From contig OW388292.1 in the NCBI GenBank assembly GCA_936450465.1, forward strand, positions 28,532,368-28,596,367: a stretch of DNA of 64,000 bases, in the 5' to 3' direction. This stretch comes from Gibbula magus. Lineage: Eukaryota; Mollusca; Gastropoda; Trochida; Trochidae. Numbering within the stretch: the stretch's first letter is position 1; each line of letters begins with the position of its first letter. Below, piece after piece: positions 1-11,476 of this stretch. A program made the position numbers and the translations under genes. Under the pieces are notes generated by a model, which saw nothing but the letters and a program-made list of their open reading frames with translations, was not told the origin of the DNA and did no database searches.

Positions 1-130
1 ATCTATATGAGTTCTTTAAACCTTATTGGAAAAAAAGTTATAGCCAAAAGAAAACGCGGCGGCGGCGGTAGCAACTTCACAAAAACTAGTAGCAGTCCCG
101 AATTAGTCGAGGCTGCTAATTGCTTGCTAA
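1..130 (-). repeat. End of a hairpin-tipped dispersed repeat
   Basis: The GC-rich stretch with GGCGGCGGCGGTAGCAACTT and the degenerate palindrome ending in GAGGCTGCTAATTGCTTGCT matches 24720-24775 and, in reverse complement, the start of the repeat at 48438. The window therefore opens inside the copy of this repeat that precedes unit A. Confidence 0.7.
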
Positions 131-3100
131 AGGTATAGTTTATCTTTATATAAATGAAGTTGAATTGAATAAGGGTTTAACATGTACATATGGTGTCTAG
201 GCATAGATAACATACACAGCAGTGTGTCGTTATACATTTTGACAATACATTCACTACACACTGATCGTGTTTGATCTGCCTCTTGGGAATACCTCTCCCT
301 GGTGAGAGAGGGTCAAAATAGCTCTGTGGTGAGACGTATCACTCCTGCTACTAGAGTACAGACGTCCCTGCTTGATCGTTGGGACATTGTCCTAACCCAG
401 TGATCATCGTACTCTGGACAAGTAGACAAATTAAAGCTGACCATTGCTATATGTTACGGGGTTAGACGATATAGTAAATCTATGCATGTAGGTGGTCTCT
501 GGGGCTTACTTAACCTTAGGCTGAATCGAAATGGATGGGAGTGTGTGGGTGTAATGACAGATTGAAGGTCACTGTTCCAAACTCTGGAGGGATCGGATAA
601 TGACACGATTAACAGGTAAATAATGATTTCAGAGTATTCTCAGGTGTGATTATTTCTGATAAAACGCTTTACAGATTATTTTCAATCATGTGTATTAAAT
701 CCTTACTGTAATGCCTCAAAGAATGTAAGTCGACGCATGTTATGTTAAGGATTGCATAGAAATCACTCACGATGCCGACAGCAAAACTATTTAAATTAAC
801 TAAACCTGTAAAATTCATTTTTCACATTTCAGTGCTGATGTTTTCAATTGCCAAAATCTGAGTTAATTTCAGATCCTAATAGAAGAACTAATTTTCGACA
901 AATCCGTAATTTCCAAATTGAAATTGGAAACGTTCAAACGTTGAATTAAAGTGAATTAACACTATGCATGTTTGTGCCTTTTTGGCCTTCAATCAGTGAA
1001 ATACTGATAACAGACAGGCCATCGTCAAAACTAATTCAAGTTACATTTCTATTTCAAACAACCATCTTACACTCATGGAGTTTGAAATTAAAAATATTTA
1101 GCTGTGGGTATCCAATAACACTAACCTTTATGTCATATTTAGGTCAACTTAATTTCGTAATTGATTTTTAACAGCGTTAGGTTAACAGAAAAAAACCCAT
1201 TTCACCTAAAAATCAGTATCTCATACATAGACTGTGTCGCATCGGAATGAGAATAAGATTGATGATGATTGTTTTTCATGATAGTATCCTGCAACTGACA
1301 GTGGGAAGTATTGATCTAGGACTGCAGTGAAAACGAAGTATTCTGGGTAGATGCAGGTCACCCCATTTTTAAAACTGCAAACTAATGGAGGTATGTTTTG
1401 TCAGAAGATCGTCAGCCAGATCACCACAGCCACATAGTCTGTTGGTTCAGAAACACTTAGCGTGCTCTATCACCAGCTGGGTGAAATGGAAAGACGACTG
1501 CTGATAAACTTATCTTGGAAATTAAATTAATTTGAAAGGTAAAGGTAAGTTATTTGGTTATAAATTAGAATTAAATGGTACTTTGAACGCAAATTGTTTT
1601 ACTGAAACCACTCTTATTAAAAGTATCAATATTCAGGAATTACTATTGGTTAATTATCTTCTAGTTAATTAATACCACATAGGTAATAAGTAACTACAAC
1701 ATATACAAGTCTTCTTGACAGTTCCATTAACTTCAATGGCAGTTGTATATGCAAAAGAAAATCATTCTCCATTTCAGTTTATATGTTTACATTTCGAACA
1801 AGAGATGAAGCAGAAAGCGGCCCAGGACATGTTTTTCTCAGCAGCCAAGCTGGTAGAAGACTTGATCTAGGGCTTTGCAGTGCATGGAGGGGAGTGTTTG
1901 CCGTCGGTACGGAATATGGCATAGGTTACCAATTACCACCAGAAAACACTCTGTCCCAGTGAACCAAAGGATATGACTTCCGAGAAAATTCATCATTGAT
2001 TACTAGTACTTATATATTACCTATGTTAGTTTGCTGAAAGGGTCTATACTTCGAGTCATATACTGTTAATTACATCAAAGCTCCAGCAAAATGATCATTC
2101 AACGTAAGAATGGTTTAATAACTACACAGCAATATTTTAGAGGGCGCTTCATGATGGATCACCAAGACAAGATAACAAACAGAACCGTTCCTTCCCCGAT
2201 TTCCCTTATATTATTTCTGCTTTGATTTCTGCCGAGCAGTCCATTACCTGAAAACCATTTTACCAATCCTCTTGCAGAATACTATATGTCGTTAATCCTC
2301 CATCTTCGTCCAATGGCAGACGGTTGATCCACAAGTTTAGTTAATCCCAGTGTTTGCTGCATTCGGTGATCTGGTGGAGACCGATTTCTGTCGCACTCGG
2401 TTTAATTCCTTCCTATTATTCAAATGTCAGAAAATAAAATTGAATTGAACAATATTTAAATTACCAGTGTTTGATCTTATTAATCAATTTATTCTTCAAG
2501 CAAAACTTGTTTATGTCGATGTCCTTTTGATTTCTACTCCCTTTCCCTCCATTTACATGTTAAGAGGATCAATGATTATTATTTCCTAAGTTTCACAGAC
2601 ACTATTTTGAACCAATAACGTTTTTCGATAGGGTGACTTCAATTATCCAATCTTTTATTATATACAAATGTTATTTTATTATCTTCTTGTTATCTCGTAT
2701 TAAATTACATGATAAATCGAATTACAACTTCTCTGAATACACTTTAGAAAAATCACTCTGTCGTAAAGATGCAAGGAATGATCGGACACCCGATAGTCTT
2801 CCTCAAATTAGATAATTATCAAAGAGATTAAAAGGATGAAAAACATTTAAAATCGTTATTGAGTCAGGCAGAGGAGGAAAATCTATAAAGCTGAGAAGAA
2901 GCAGTTTGGAACATTGTGGTCTAATCTGGTTTAAAACATGCCATGTAAATTGTCAGTACATCGATGTAGCAACGGTGTTTTCAGCCTCAAGGAGAGACAA
3001 GGATTGCTGCAGTATCTTCAAATGTGTACCGGATTTCAATGTTTAATAATAAGACATTTTGTGGATGCATCGCTTTGAGAGGTGATTGATTTCTACCACG

Positions 3101-3165
3101 CAGCTAACCCCGTCAACATCTTGTTATGCTTCAAGCATGTGGAGTGTCATTACGTCAGTGTTAGG
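131..3165. other. AT-rich non-coding sequence of unit A
   Basis: No reading frame here is supported: the short open frames are not preserved in the matching stretch of unit B (24780-27795), and there are no splice-flanked exons that I can defend. The stretch is conserved only as part of the recent duplication. Confidence 0.6.
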
Positions 3166-3368
3166 ACTTAGTTACTTATGTCCTAATTAGGCGATAACTA
3201 AGTCCTAATTAGGTGATAAATAAGTCCTAATTAGGAGTTAGTATCTCCTAATTAGGTGATAATCATGTCCTAATTAGGACTTAGTTATCACCTACGTAGG
3301 AGATACTAAGTCCTAATTAGGAGTTATTTATGTCCTATTTAGGAGTTAGTATCTCCTAATTATGAGAT
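3166..3368. repeat. Array of TCCTAATTAGGA palindromes, unit A copy
   Basis: The core CCTAATTAGG, a perfect palindrome around TAATTA, occurs six times with three degenerate versions (CCTACGTAGG, CCTATTTAGG, CCTAATTATG). Spacing is about 22 bp and linkers are of the type ACTAAGT, AGTTAGTATC or TGATAATCATG. The corresponding array in unit B (32806-33252) has about 16 perfect cores, so the array is expanding or contracting. TAATTA is the classical homeodomain core, but binding is only a possibility. Confidence 0.9.
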
Positions 3369-4544
3369 ATAAAAAAATCTGACTGTGGCACTAGGATGCT
3401 TCTTTACCATGGTGATTGATTTACCGAATTATTAAAATATATCATTACTTGAACAAGGCTAATATAAGCCACAAACGTTTTAGAACACAGTCTGAATATT
3501 GACTGCTCTCATATTGGAAAATAATGAAAACTGATAATATAACGCATTTTCGATCGCTTGATGAAGACACTTTTTGTAGATTATATGTGCAAATAAATAC
3601 CCACTATAAACAAAAACACAGACAATTGGAAATAATTTCAACAGTAAAACTGATCTTAATCTAACTTTCAAATCGGTTATTGACATATTTTGACGAAGAG
3701 AAACATGAACATGACCACGGAATAAAGGAGTCAGAAAGGTATCATGTCTTGTGATTAGAGATATATTTTATTTTATGCAACTGGTTTCATCACATTGCAC
3801 GTGCCGAATTATCGGAGGCTTTGATCTTAAAAGTGTGAACATTTTACTTCGCAGTTTCATTAACTCAGATGCTGTGGTAGGGTCGATAATAATTTACAGG
3901 GACAGTAAAACATATATTATAACAAAACAAATAGTGATAAATATGTTAATTATGATAAATAGTGTTGGTTTAAACATATTTTATTCACAAAGAATTGGAT
4001 TGGGTACAAGTTGTCCAACTTAGGACACCCTCTCCTTAATAAATAGTGTACATTACTCATTTCTTGTGAAATAATTGTGGATTGTCCCTGGCCAAGGCTC
4101 GAGAAAAGGCACTGTTATTTTACTCGGGACACTTAATAAGAAAGGGGAACCTAGTTAGATATCATATTCTTACGAAAGAGGTATATATTTGAAATATGTT
4201 ATGTTTCGAACAACATTAGGAGCAACCAGTATATACTAATGTCCTTTATGCAAGATCATTGCAGAATCGTTAGAAAACTTATGGAGAAGAGACAAGTCCA
4301 TTTACTACAATATTATTCCTTTAAAAATATGACATATACTCTTCAAAAAAGCAGGATATAAAAATGACCTTGAATCAAACAAAAAGAAGGTTGATTTCCC
4401 CCACATTCACAGAAACACATCAAAACTGCACTGACGTAGCTTTTAAGAGAACAATTTTAACAATTCATCAAAATGCAACGGGCTGTTCAAACGTGCATTA
4501 CACGATCCTGCATTTATGCATGCAGGAACCCTTGCTCAAAAGGT

Positions 4545-4925
4545 ATGAAAAGCCATATCAACGGGTGTTCACACAGACAGTATACCCAATTTCAGACTGC
4601 CAAGGCTGAATAGAGCTCAACGTAACAACGTTATTGGCAGATTTGCAAGGTGGAGCAACACACCAAGATGTGGCCAGGCATTTTAGCGTATCCCGACAGA
4701 GAATCTCTTCATGTTGGACCCGATACAACCATGACAACAGTGTTGTCGACAGACCAAGGTCAAGGAGGCCAAGGGTGACAACTTCACCAGAAGATCGATA
4801 CATCAGACTGCGTCGCCTTCGAGACGACACTTCGACATCGGCGTCTACAAGTACGCAGATACCTGGGCTGCACCGAATTTCAGATCAAACAGTAAATAAG
4901 AGTTTGAAGGAGCCTGGCTGACATT
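4545..4925 (+). pseudogene. Tc1-like transposase N-terminal relic 1 (unit A)
   Basis: The frame at 4634-4921 encodes an HTH region with ATHQDVARHFSVSRQRIS, then a second-helix and linker block with DRPRSRRPRVTTSPEDRYIR and LRRLRDDT. This is the conserved DNA-binding half of Tc1-family transposases (bipartite paired-like domain plus GRPR-type AT-hook). The preceding PRLNRAQRNNVIG lies in another frame, so a frameshift sits near 4635. The match stops after a segment resembling RISDQTVNKSLKEPG, and the catalytic DDE domain is absent. The same relic, with different small lesions, is in unit B, so it predates the duplication. It is a dead fragment. Confidence 0.8.
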
Positions 4926-5796
4926 TCCTCTACCTCTCTGTAGCTTTAGTGTTTGTGAATCTGGCTTATGACATTATTAATGTTTCCAGCATCGCGTTCT
5001 TGAATCCTAAAACGAAGTTTGAATGGTGAATTCTGTGTCCTATAAAAAAAAATGCTTTATCAAATAATCTAATTTTGAGTCAGTGTCAAATTTCTTTTTT
5101 TGAAGAGTATATAATAACTTGCTAATGTAAGCTGTACACCGGGCATGTCCGTTCAATGAGCTCGAGAAGAATTGAAAAACAACAGATAAAGACAAGTGAT
5201 TTACATTATCTGTCAATATCAACATTGCAAATTGACAGCTCATGTGCCGGATTTCCATTAAGCTTAGAGAGTTTTGAGCCAGCATTTCCCACGAGTATAC
5301 CAGTAGTGTAGGATTCATTATACAAAACAGATCAAACAAGTGCAATGTAACAACCTGGACATGTTTATGACACCAGTTTAGCATTGGAAACTATCATGGG
5401 ATGAATCCCTCATTTACAATGAATAAAAAGATTTACAATTACCACATTCCCTAACGGCGGGAATGTTGAAATGTTGTATTCCAGATCGATTTATATTCTG
5501 ATCAAACATTTTGCAAATTTAAGTTGGTTATGATCATATTATAGCTATAATTTATGTAAAAGTTTTTCCTTATTAATTAGCACTTACGTTTTATCAAAAT
5601 GGTATTATTAAATTCATATAACATATTCTTGTATATCTATCTTGCTTATCCGATTGAAGCGACATCAAATCAATGCAATAACATGTAAAAGTGGTGTTTA
5701 TGTGATCGTTGAAACTCGTCACTGAACATGTTGCTGAAACATGAACATGTTGCATACATAGAGATTAACATGTGGCCTTCCAGAAACTAGGGTCAG
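4926..5796. other. Non-coding sequence between Tc1 relic and LINE-A
   Basis: The stretch is AT-rich and matches 34820-35703 in unit B. Nothing in it looks like a gene, and the open frames do not share start and stop between the copies. Confidence 0.5.
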
Positions 5797-5966
5797 TACA
5801 ACATACGGACATTTTTTCACTGTGACAGATTTGGTTGATTTTTTCAACATAGACACAAACTGGGTTGCGATCGCACTGAAATTGTTGCAGCATATTAACA
5901 GTGAGTGTTGATTGTTACTCTGAAGATAAAATATATGATATATATGCTGATACTTCGAAGATTGAA

Positions 5967-7049
5967 ATGGATTCCGCATCGTCACAGGACTTTGTTGATT
6001 CTGTCATGTTGTCTCAAACCACTGTGATCCGACCGTCTGAGGAGAGGAAACGACATCTAACCGACGATGAAAGTACATCGGATACACTTACAAAGAAAGC
6101 AAGAGGTGAGACAGATCAAACGAACTTACGATCGCAAATTATTGGTGATGTAAACACGGGCGGGTGCTCATCAGAGTGTGCAAAAACTGTATCCTCTATT
6201 ATGACTGCCATTGACAAATTGATCACTCACTTTGATGCTCGTTTTGACAATATAGAATCTCGGTTGATGGGCAGAGTTAAAGATATGATCGAAACAAAAG
6301 TGAATGATGTACGAAATGAAATTTCATGTACAGTTGAAAATGTAAACAAACGAGTAGACCAACTCGCGGATAGAAGCAGGGCGAAGATTGACAGAATAGA
6401 GAAAGAAGTAGATGAATTGAAAACGTCTCGAAACTCATACTCAAATGCTGTAACATCAAATCCGAGTCCTTTGAATATTGTGATTAGAAACATTTATGAA
6501 AGTGAGACGGAAGATGTATGTGCAAAAGTCAATAGCCTGATTCGTGAGGGGCTGAAACTCAGAGACATTAAAGTAGAATCTGCGGAGACGAAATCATCTA
6601 GAAACTCAAGATATCCAGAGGTTATTATTGCCAGATGTCGAAATGTAACCGACAAAAAGGATATCCTTGCAGAAAAGAAGAAACTCCGAGACAGCAGAAA
6701 CTACAGGGATGTATACATCATGAATGATAAGTCCCCACAACAGCGGTTGACTGAAGCCAACATGAAGGTCCTCGTCGACACAATCGGTAATGGCCGATTG
6801 AAAGTATCTAGTGGAAGGATACACAAAGTTGAAGACGATAACAACGGGTGGCAGCGGAGTAGACATCACAACAGTAGACGACACAGATATCGAGGTGATG
6901 AGTACGAGAGAAACAACACACGTGCTAATGTTTATCAACACGCAGCACGTGACGATGACGACACAACCAACCAGCGCGCAACACGCCATGAACCCAGTGG
7001 CCGTGCCAGATCACGTGACCGAGGATATGCAGATCGTCGCCCATATTAG
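5967..7049 (+). CDS. LINE-A ORF1 protein (RNA-binding chaperone-like)
   Basis: This 360-residue open frame begins at the first ATG of the frame (MDSASSQDFV); a GTG at 5901 is open but not a likely start. Residues about 75-155 have the heptad pattern of a coiled coil (for example NVNKRVDQLADRSRAKIDRI). From residue 168 (PLNIVIRNIY) a region resembling the RRM-like fold of LINE ORF1 proteins follows, with the later segment RYPEVIIARCRN. The last 60 residues are rich in Arg, His and Asp (SRRHRYRGDEYERN). By family knowledge such proteins trimerise, coat the element RNA and form the RNP. The frame is intact. It ends with TAG at 7047-7049, and ORF2 continues in the same frame without a gap. Confidence 0.85.
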   Translation: MDSASSQDFVDSVMLSQTTVIRPSEERKRHLTDDESTSDTLTKKARGETDQTNLRSQIIGDVNTGGCSSECAKTVSSIMTAIDKLITHFDARFDNIESRLMGRVKDMIETKVNDVRNEISCTVENVNKRVDQLADRSRAKIDRIEKEVDELKTSRNSYSNAVTSNPSPLNIVIRNIYESETEDVCAKVNSLIREGLKLRDIKVESAETKSSRNSRYPEVIIARCRNVTDKKDILAEKKKLRDSRNYRDVYIMNDKSPQQRLTEANMKVLVDTIGNGRLKVSSGRIHKVEDDNNGWQRSRHHNSRRHRYRGDEYERNNTRANVYQHAARDDDDTTNQRATRHEPSGRARSRDRGYADRRPY

Positions 7050-10000
7050 CTGACATGTGCGTTTTGGAATGTTGCAGGCTGGTGTAGTGACCCGGAATCT
7101 GACAATCATCTTCTTCGCGAAATTTGTGTCAATGAATCTAACATAGACTTAATTGGAATTGCCGAGACTCACCGAACCGGTACAAATAAACTGACTGTTG
7201 ATGGATATAAATGGTTTGGACAAAATCGAACTGTGCTACATATACGTTCCAAATGTGGATCAGGGGGCGTCGGCTTCCTGGTGAAAGATGACATTTTAAC
7301 AGGTTTTAATGTGTGTATTCTAGACAATTCACATGAAGGGATTTTTTGGATAAGACTTAAGCATAAAACCTTAGCCAAATGTCATTTTACAGCATGTGTC
7401 TGTTATTTGCCTCCTGAAAATTCTACGAGAAATGTCGATGCAAATGATTTTTTTGATAACCTTCTTTTACAGGTACATCAATATTATGAACCTGGTGTCA
7501 CATGTATTTGTGGTGATTTTAATAGTCGGTGTGGAAGTCTGCTAGACCATGTGGAGGGTGTGGATGTGCTGAGCGAGAGACGGGTGATTGATTCTACTGT
7601 TAATTCACATGGGCATGTATTCATTGACTTCCTTATTAATGTTAATTATGCAATTGTAAACGGTAGAAACAGCCTTAATAATGATTATACATATGTTTCA
7701 TCAAGAGGGTGTTCAGTGGTAGATTACTGTATATGTCCCTATGACAACCTCAGTGACGTCACAGACTTTGAAGTGATCCGACCGAGTGTACTAGTGGATA
7801 CGGCAGGGGCTGCCCCCACGTTCGACGCAAGAAATGTGCTGAAGCTCGACCACTCACTTCTAACTTGGAAGATATTAAGAAAAGAGACCGAAAATGTGAA
7901 AACTCGGACCCTATATGTAAAATTAAGTGTAATACTTCAAACGTGCCAAGTAACTTTATGCAAACGGACTCAAATGTAGATCGACTGAATGACGTTATAC
8001 ACAAGCAGGACGCAAGTGATCATGAACAACGTGACATTGATGATGCGTATAGTGAGTTTACAGACTGTCTTTTAGCGGAGATGCACCGGTCATTACCTAC
8101 CCGCAGAATAGTCACCAATAACGGTAACTCTAACAAGAGGAGGCGAGTGCGGAAGGAGTGGTGGAATGATACATTGTCGGAATTGTGGAATAATATGGTT
8201 AAAGCAGAGAAGGAATGGTGTAAGGGTCCACGTAAACTCCAGTATAAACAATCATATGTATACAGACGTAATCTATTCAATAGAACGGTACAACGAACTA
8301 AACACCAACATAACAACAGTGTATTGGAAGAACTAGAACATTTATGTGACAAGGACAGTAGTGAATTCTGGAAGAAAATCGGCCGCATAGGTGTTGGGCA
8401 GGAGAGAAAAAAGAAGATACCTATGGAAGTGGTTTTAGATAACGGAATTGTAAGTTGTGATACTATTGTTGTGCTTGAAGAATGGATGAGATCCTACAGT
8501 GATCTTCTAAACAGCAACGCGTCAATAGATCCCCTACCTGTAATCACTGAAAGCGAAGAGGAACAACCTGGAGATTTAAATTCTTCTATCACTGTAGACG
8601 AAGTAAAGGAAACCATAAACAAGGCTAAGAAAGGCAAATCCCCCGGCCCGGATGATATTCCAACAGAAGTTCTGAGAAATCCAGTCTGTATTGACTTTCT
8701 ATATAAACTCTTTAATAGGTGTTTTAAGACTGGAATCCTGCCTTCCAGCTGGAGCAGAGGAATTATCTCCCCTATCCCTAAACCAGGGGGCGACCCGAGA
8801 GACCCACTGGCGTAACGAGGCATCACTCTCACAAGCTGTGTCTACAAACTGTACTGTGGAATATTGAACAGGAGGTTATCGAAACATGTGGAAGATAATG
8901 ACTTACTACACGATTCACAGAATGGTTTCAGGAAAGGGCGATCAACAGTGGAGCACATATCTAGTCTAACATCTATCATCGAAACCCGTAAATCACAACG
9001 AAAATCAACTTTTACTGCTTGTATAGACTTTCGTAAAGCTTATGACAGCCTTGACAGACGCCGACTATGGGAAAAAGTGATCGAGGCAGACATCAACGGT
9101 AAAATGTATCAGGCCCTAGTTTCCCTGTATAACAACGTTCAGTGCTGCGTGAGAATAAATGGACTTAACACACCCTGGTTTGATGTGCAATGTGGTCTAA
9201 AACAAGGATGTCTTCTATCACCGTTACTTTTTAGCATGTATGTTAATGATTTACTAGTTACTATTCATGACCTGTCCATTGGTGTGAATGTTGGTGATAA
9301 TAATATTTCTATTTTAGCATATGCCGATGATGTCGTGCTTTTAGCGGAAAATGAAAATGATTTAAATTTTATGTTAGATTTTCTACATGTATGGTGTGAA
9401 AGAAACAAGATGTCTGTTAATACATCTAAATCGAAAGTCATACACTTTCGACCCCCCTCCACAGCAAAGTGTGAATGTGTATTCAAATGTGGTGATGATG
9501 AATTAGAAATTGTTGAATGTTATAATTATCTTGGTTTGCTCTTTACTGAGCATCTTAACTATAAGCGTATGGCTAGAGCTGCAGCGTCGTCTGCTAGTAG
9601 AGCGCTAGGTTTACTTATTGTTAAATACAAACAACTGGGAGGTATGAATTATAGCACTTTTACTAAGTTATATAATACTATGGTATGGTCCACTCTTGAC
9701 TATGGTTCATGTATATGGGGTGTGTATGAATTATCATGTGTGAATGCGGTGCAGAATAGAGCGATGCGTTACTTTCTAGGCTTACGTAAATATGCACCAA
9801 ATAATGCTGTAATTGGTGATATGGGTTGGACGCCTTCTTTTATTTTGCAATGGTGCAGTGTTGTTAGATTTTATAGACGTTTATGTAATGTGGACCCCGA
9901 TCGATTAACATCAAAAATATTTGTTTGGAGTTATAACAAAGCACGTGCTAACAAAATAAATTGGACGTTTAGAGTAAACAAGAAGTTAGCCTATCTTGGT

Positions 10001-10404
10001 CTTAATCATTTTAGTACTATTACCAATATGTATTGTCTTAAGCATGTTGTGTCATCTGTGAAGAATGTAATGTTTGGTGATTTTTGTACAAAATGGAGTG
10101 AGAATGTGTGTCGACCTTCAAGCATTAACGGGACTGGAGGTAATAAACTTAGGCTATATTGTAATTTTAAGCACTTTCCCAATAGTGAATTTTATGTGAC
10201 ATGTTTCTTGCCTCGTTCTTATAGACGAGCGCTGGCAAATTACATTGTTCTGATTTTATAGAAGATGAATGTCATGTTTTACTGAACTGTCCTCTGTACA
10301 AGGATGAAAGATCTCTACTTTTAAATGTATGTCGTACGGAATGTTTTAATTTTGATTTTTTTATCAGATGTGGAAAAGGTGTGTTTTATATTGTCAAGCC
10401 ATGA
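7050..10404 (+). pseudogene. LINE-A ORF2: endonuclease-reverse transcriptase, disrupted
   Basis: Starting directly after the ORF1 TAG in the same frame, the APE-type endonuclease shows FWNVAGW, GIAETH, YLPPE, CGDFNSR, VVDYCICP and LDHSLL. There is no in-frame ATG in this whole segment. A frameshift near 7860 moves the frame. The next part includes KGKSPGPDDIPTEVLRNP and the start of the RT domain, then a TAA at 8813-8815 where the family normally has YRGITL-type sequence. The RT continues in the same frame with GFRKGRSTVEH, CIDFRKAYDSL, GLKQGCLLSPLLFS and the catalytic YADD (9320-9331). A second frameshift near 10230 separates it from the C-terminal knuckle HCSDFIEDECHVLLNCP, which ends at 10402-10404. 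Three lesions make it inactive. Confidence 0.93.
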
Positions 10405-10639
10405 AATGTGCTTTTTATCTGCCAAAACCTGCCACTTAATTTTACTGAAAAGACGGTCTCATTTTTATGGTAATTAAGAATATGTTATATATGTACATAA
10501 ATTATGATATAGCTTTGTAAATATCATATTTTTATAGTCTCTCATAACTCCGCACGGAGTGTCTCAATTTTAACCAAGATGCTGTATTTTACTTTGTAAT
10601 TATGAGGTGAGACTGAAATAAAATATCTGTCTGTCTGTC
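10405..10639 (+). other. LINE-A 3' UTR with hairpin, AATAAA and (CTGT)n tail
   Basis: A perfect 6-bp stem with a 2-nt loop lies at 10547-10560 (ACTCCG-CA-CGGAGT). AATAAA is at 10617-10622, followed by ATCTGTCTGTCTGTCT to the element end. In LINEs of the CR1/L2 type, a 3' hairpin plus a short repeat tail is what the reverse transcriptase recognises for target-primed copying. Confidence 0.8.
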
Positions 10640-10667
10640 TACAATACCTACTGTCCTGTTGAAGACA

Positions 10668-11010
10668 TAGCGGTATGCCAAGATTGACACCTGAGAACAG
10701 AGAACGCGCCATTGCATTAATTTAAGAAGAAATGCCCAGCATAGCCATTGCCCAAAAGTTTGGATGCCATCAATTGATCATCGTGAGACTGACACATGGT
10801 TTCCAGTTAGCAGGGTAAACCAGGAATCGACCATGACCGGACAGCAACGTGTAACAACGGCTAGACAAGACTGACACATTGTGCGACATCATCTAAAGGA
10901 CCGTACATTGCCCCCATGTTGTTGCTGATGTGAGGGAGAGGCATGAGAACGTCAATGCGGACTCTGGTCGCCGCCGACTACGTTCAGACTTTTCAGTTTG
11001 TACCGCTTGT
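10668..11010 (+). pseudogene. Tc1-like transposase relic 2 (unit A)
   Basis: Translation in several frames gives MPRLTPENRERAIALI, then a stop, then SIAIAQKFGCHQLIIVRL and a segment encoding RRRLRSDF-like residues. This resembles the N-terminal HTH half of Tc1-family transposases (the typical opening is MPRLTPEER plus an ARQFGV helix). Multiple stops and frameshifts are present and no DDE domain follows. The near-identical relic in unit B (35728-36075) dates it before the duplication. It differs in sequence from relic 1, so it comes from another family. Confidence 0.7.
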
Positions 11011-11200
11011 GTCGAATTGTCACTTTAATTAAAGTTTTTAAGTCTCTGTGAGTTGTTGTTTCTTTTCTTGCATTGGTAATTAGCCGGCCAACAACCATGC
11101 CAAAATTAAGATTTGAGTAACGTAATGTCTCGCCATCCTACGACACCTACACACATCTTTCAATCGATTGTAATTATCTTCAATCAGCGGAGTTTGCAAC

Positions 11201-11476
11201 ATGGTTCCCACTACAATAGGTGACAGAATAGAATTGTGGGAACTAATTTCCTTTTTTCGCAGCATTTACAATCTTACTAAAGCTCCATTTCTACGTTTGG
11301 AGCTACAAATCCTTTGGGCAAAGGGGGTAGAATATGACCCAAAAGTCATCCTGGATTTGGAAACGGTATTAAACTTTAGGAATCTGCACTTGTTACACCT
11401 CAGGCGAATTTGTAAAATCGTTTCTTTTCCTGTGAGTGGATACATAAAATCGTTGAATACCCCGTTATTTTATTGA
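11201..11476 (+). CDS. Unrecognised 91-codon open frame, preserved in both units
   Basis: The frame begins MVPTTIGDRIELWELISF and ends SLNTPLFY. The unit B copy (36265-36534) is 89 codons: a 6-bp deletion removes two codons without breaking the frame, and the middle of the ORF (about 11222-11449) is identical at the nucleotide level, while flanks show substitutions and indels. I recognise no domain; the protein would be Leu/Ile-rich without a signal peptide. The internal CTTTTTTCGCAG at about 11251-11262 looks like a 3' splice site, so the block could also be an exon of something larger. It may simply be an open frame by chance in recently duplicated DNA. Confidence 0.25.
   Translation: MVPTTIGDRIELWELISFFRSIYNLTKAPFLRLELQILWAKGVEYDPKVILDLETVLNFRNLHLLHLRRICKIVSFPVSGYIKSLNTPLFY

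Larger units (their letters stand above)
5802..10639 (+). mobile_element. LINE-A: near full-length non-LTR retrotransposon, degraded
   Basis: The limits come from the uninterrupted target in unit B (around 35704): the 5-bp sequence TACAA sits at 5797-5801 and again at 10640-10644. The element has a short 5' UTR, an ORF1 with coiled coil, an ORF2 with APE-type endonuclease and reverse transcriptase, a 3' hairpin, AATAAA and a (CTGT)n tail. That layout, with the C-terminal Cys/His knuckle, places it in the Jockey/CR1/L2 broad group; I cannot assign a clade. ORF2 carries a frameshift near 7860, a nonsense codon at 8813-8815 and a frameshift near 10230, so this copy cannot move itself. It inserted after the tandem duplication because unit B lacks it. 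Confidence 0.95.

Noticed and set aside
2410..2460. AATAAAATTGAATTGAAC as the tail of another LINE or SINE
   Set aside because: It resembles a tail but no LINE coding remnant, hairpin or target duplication could be recognised upstream.
3751..4023. 90-codon open frame on the + strand
   Set aside because: In the unit B duplicate the same frame is broken by a TAA (ACA-TAA-ATT), and no domain is visible.
5901..5966. GTG at 5901 as the start of LINE-A ORF1
   Set aside because: The frame is open there, but the first ATG is 5967 and eukaryotic initiation at GTG is unlikely; the extra residues show no conserved feature.
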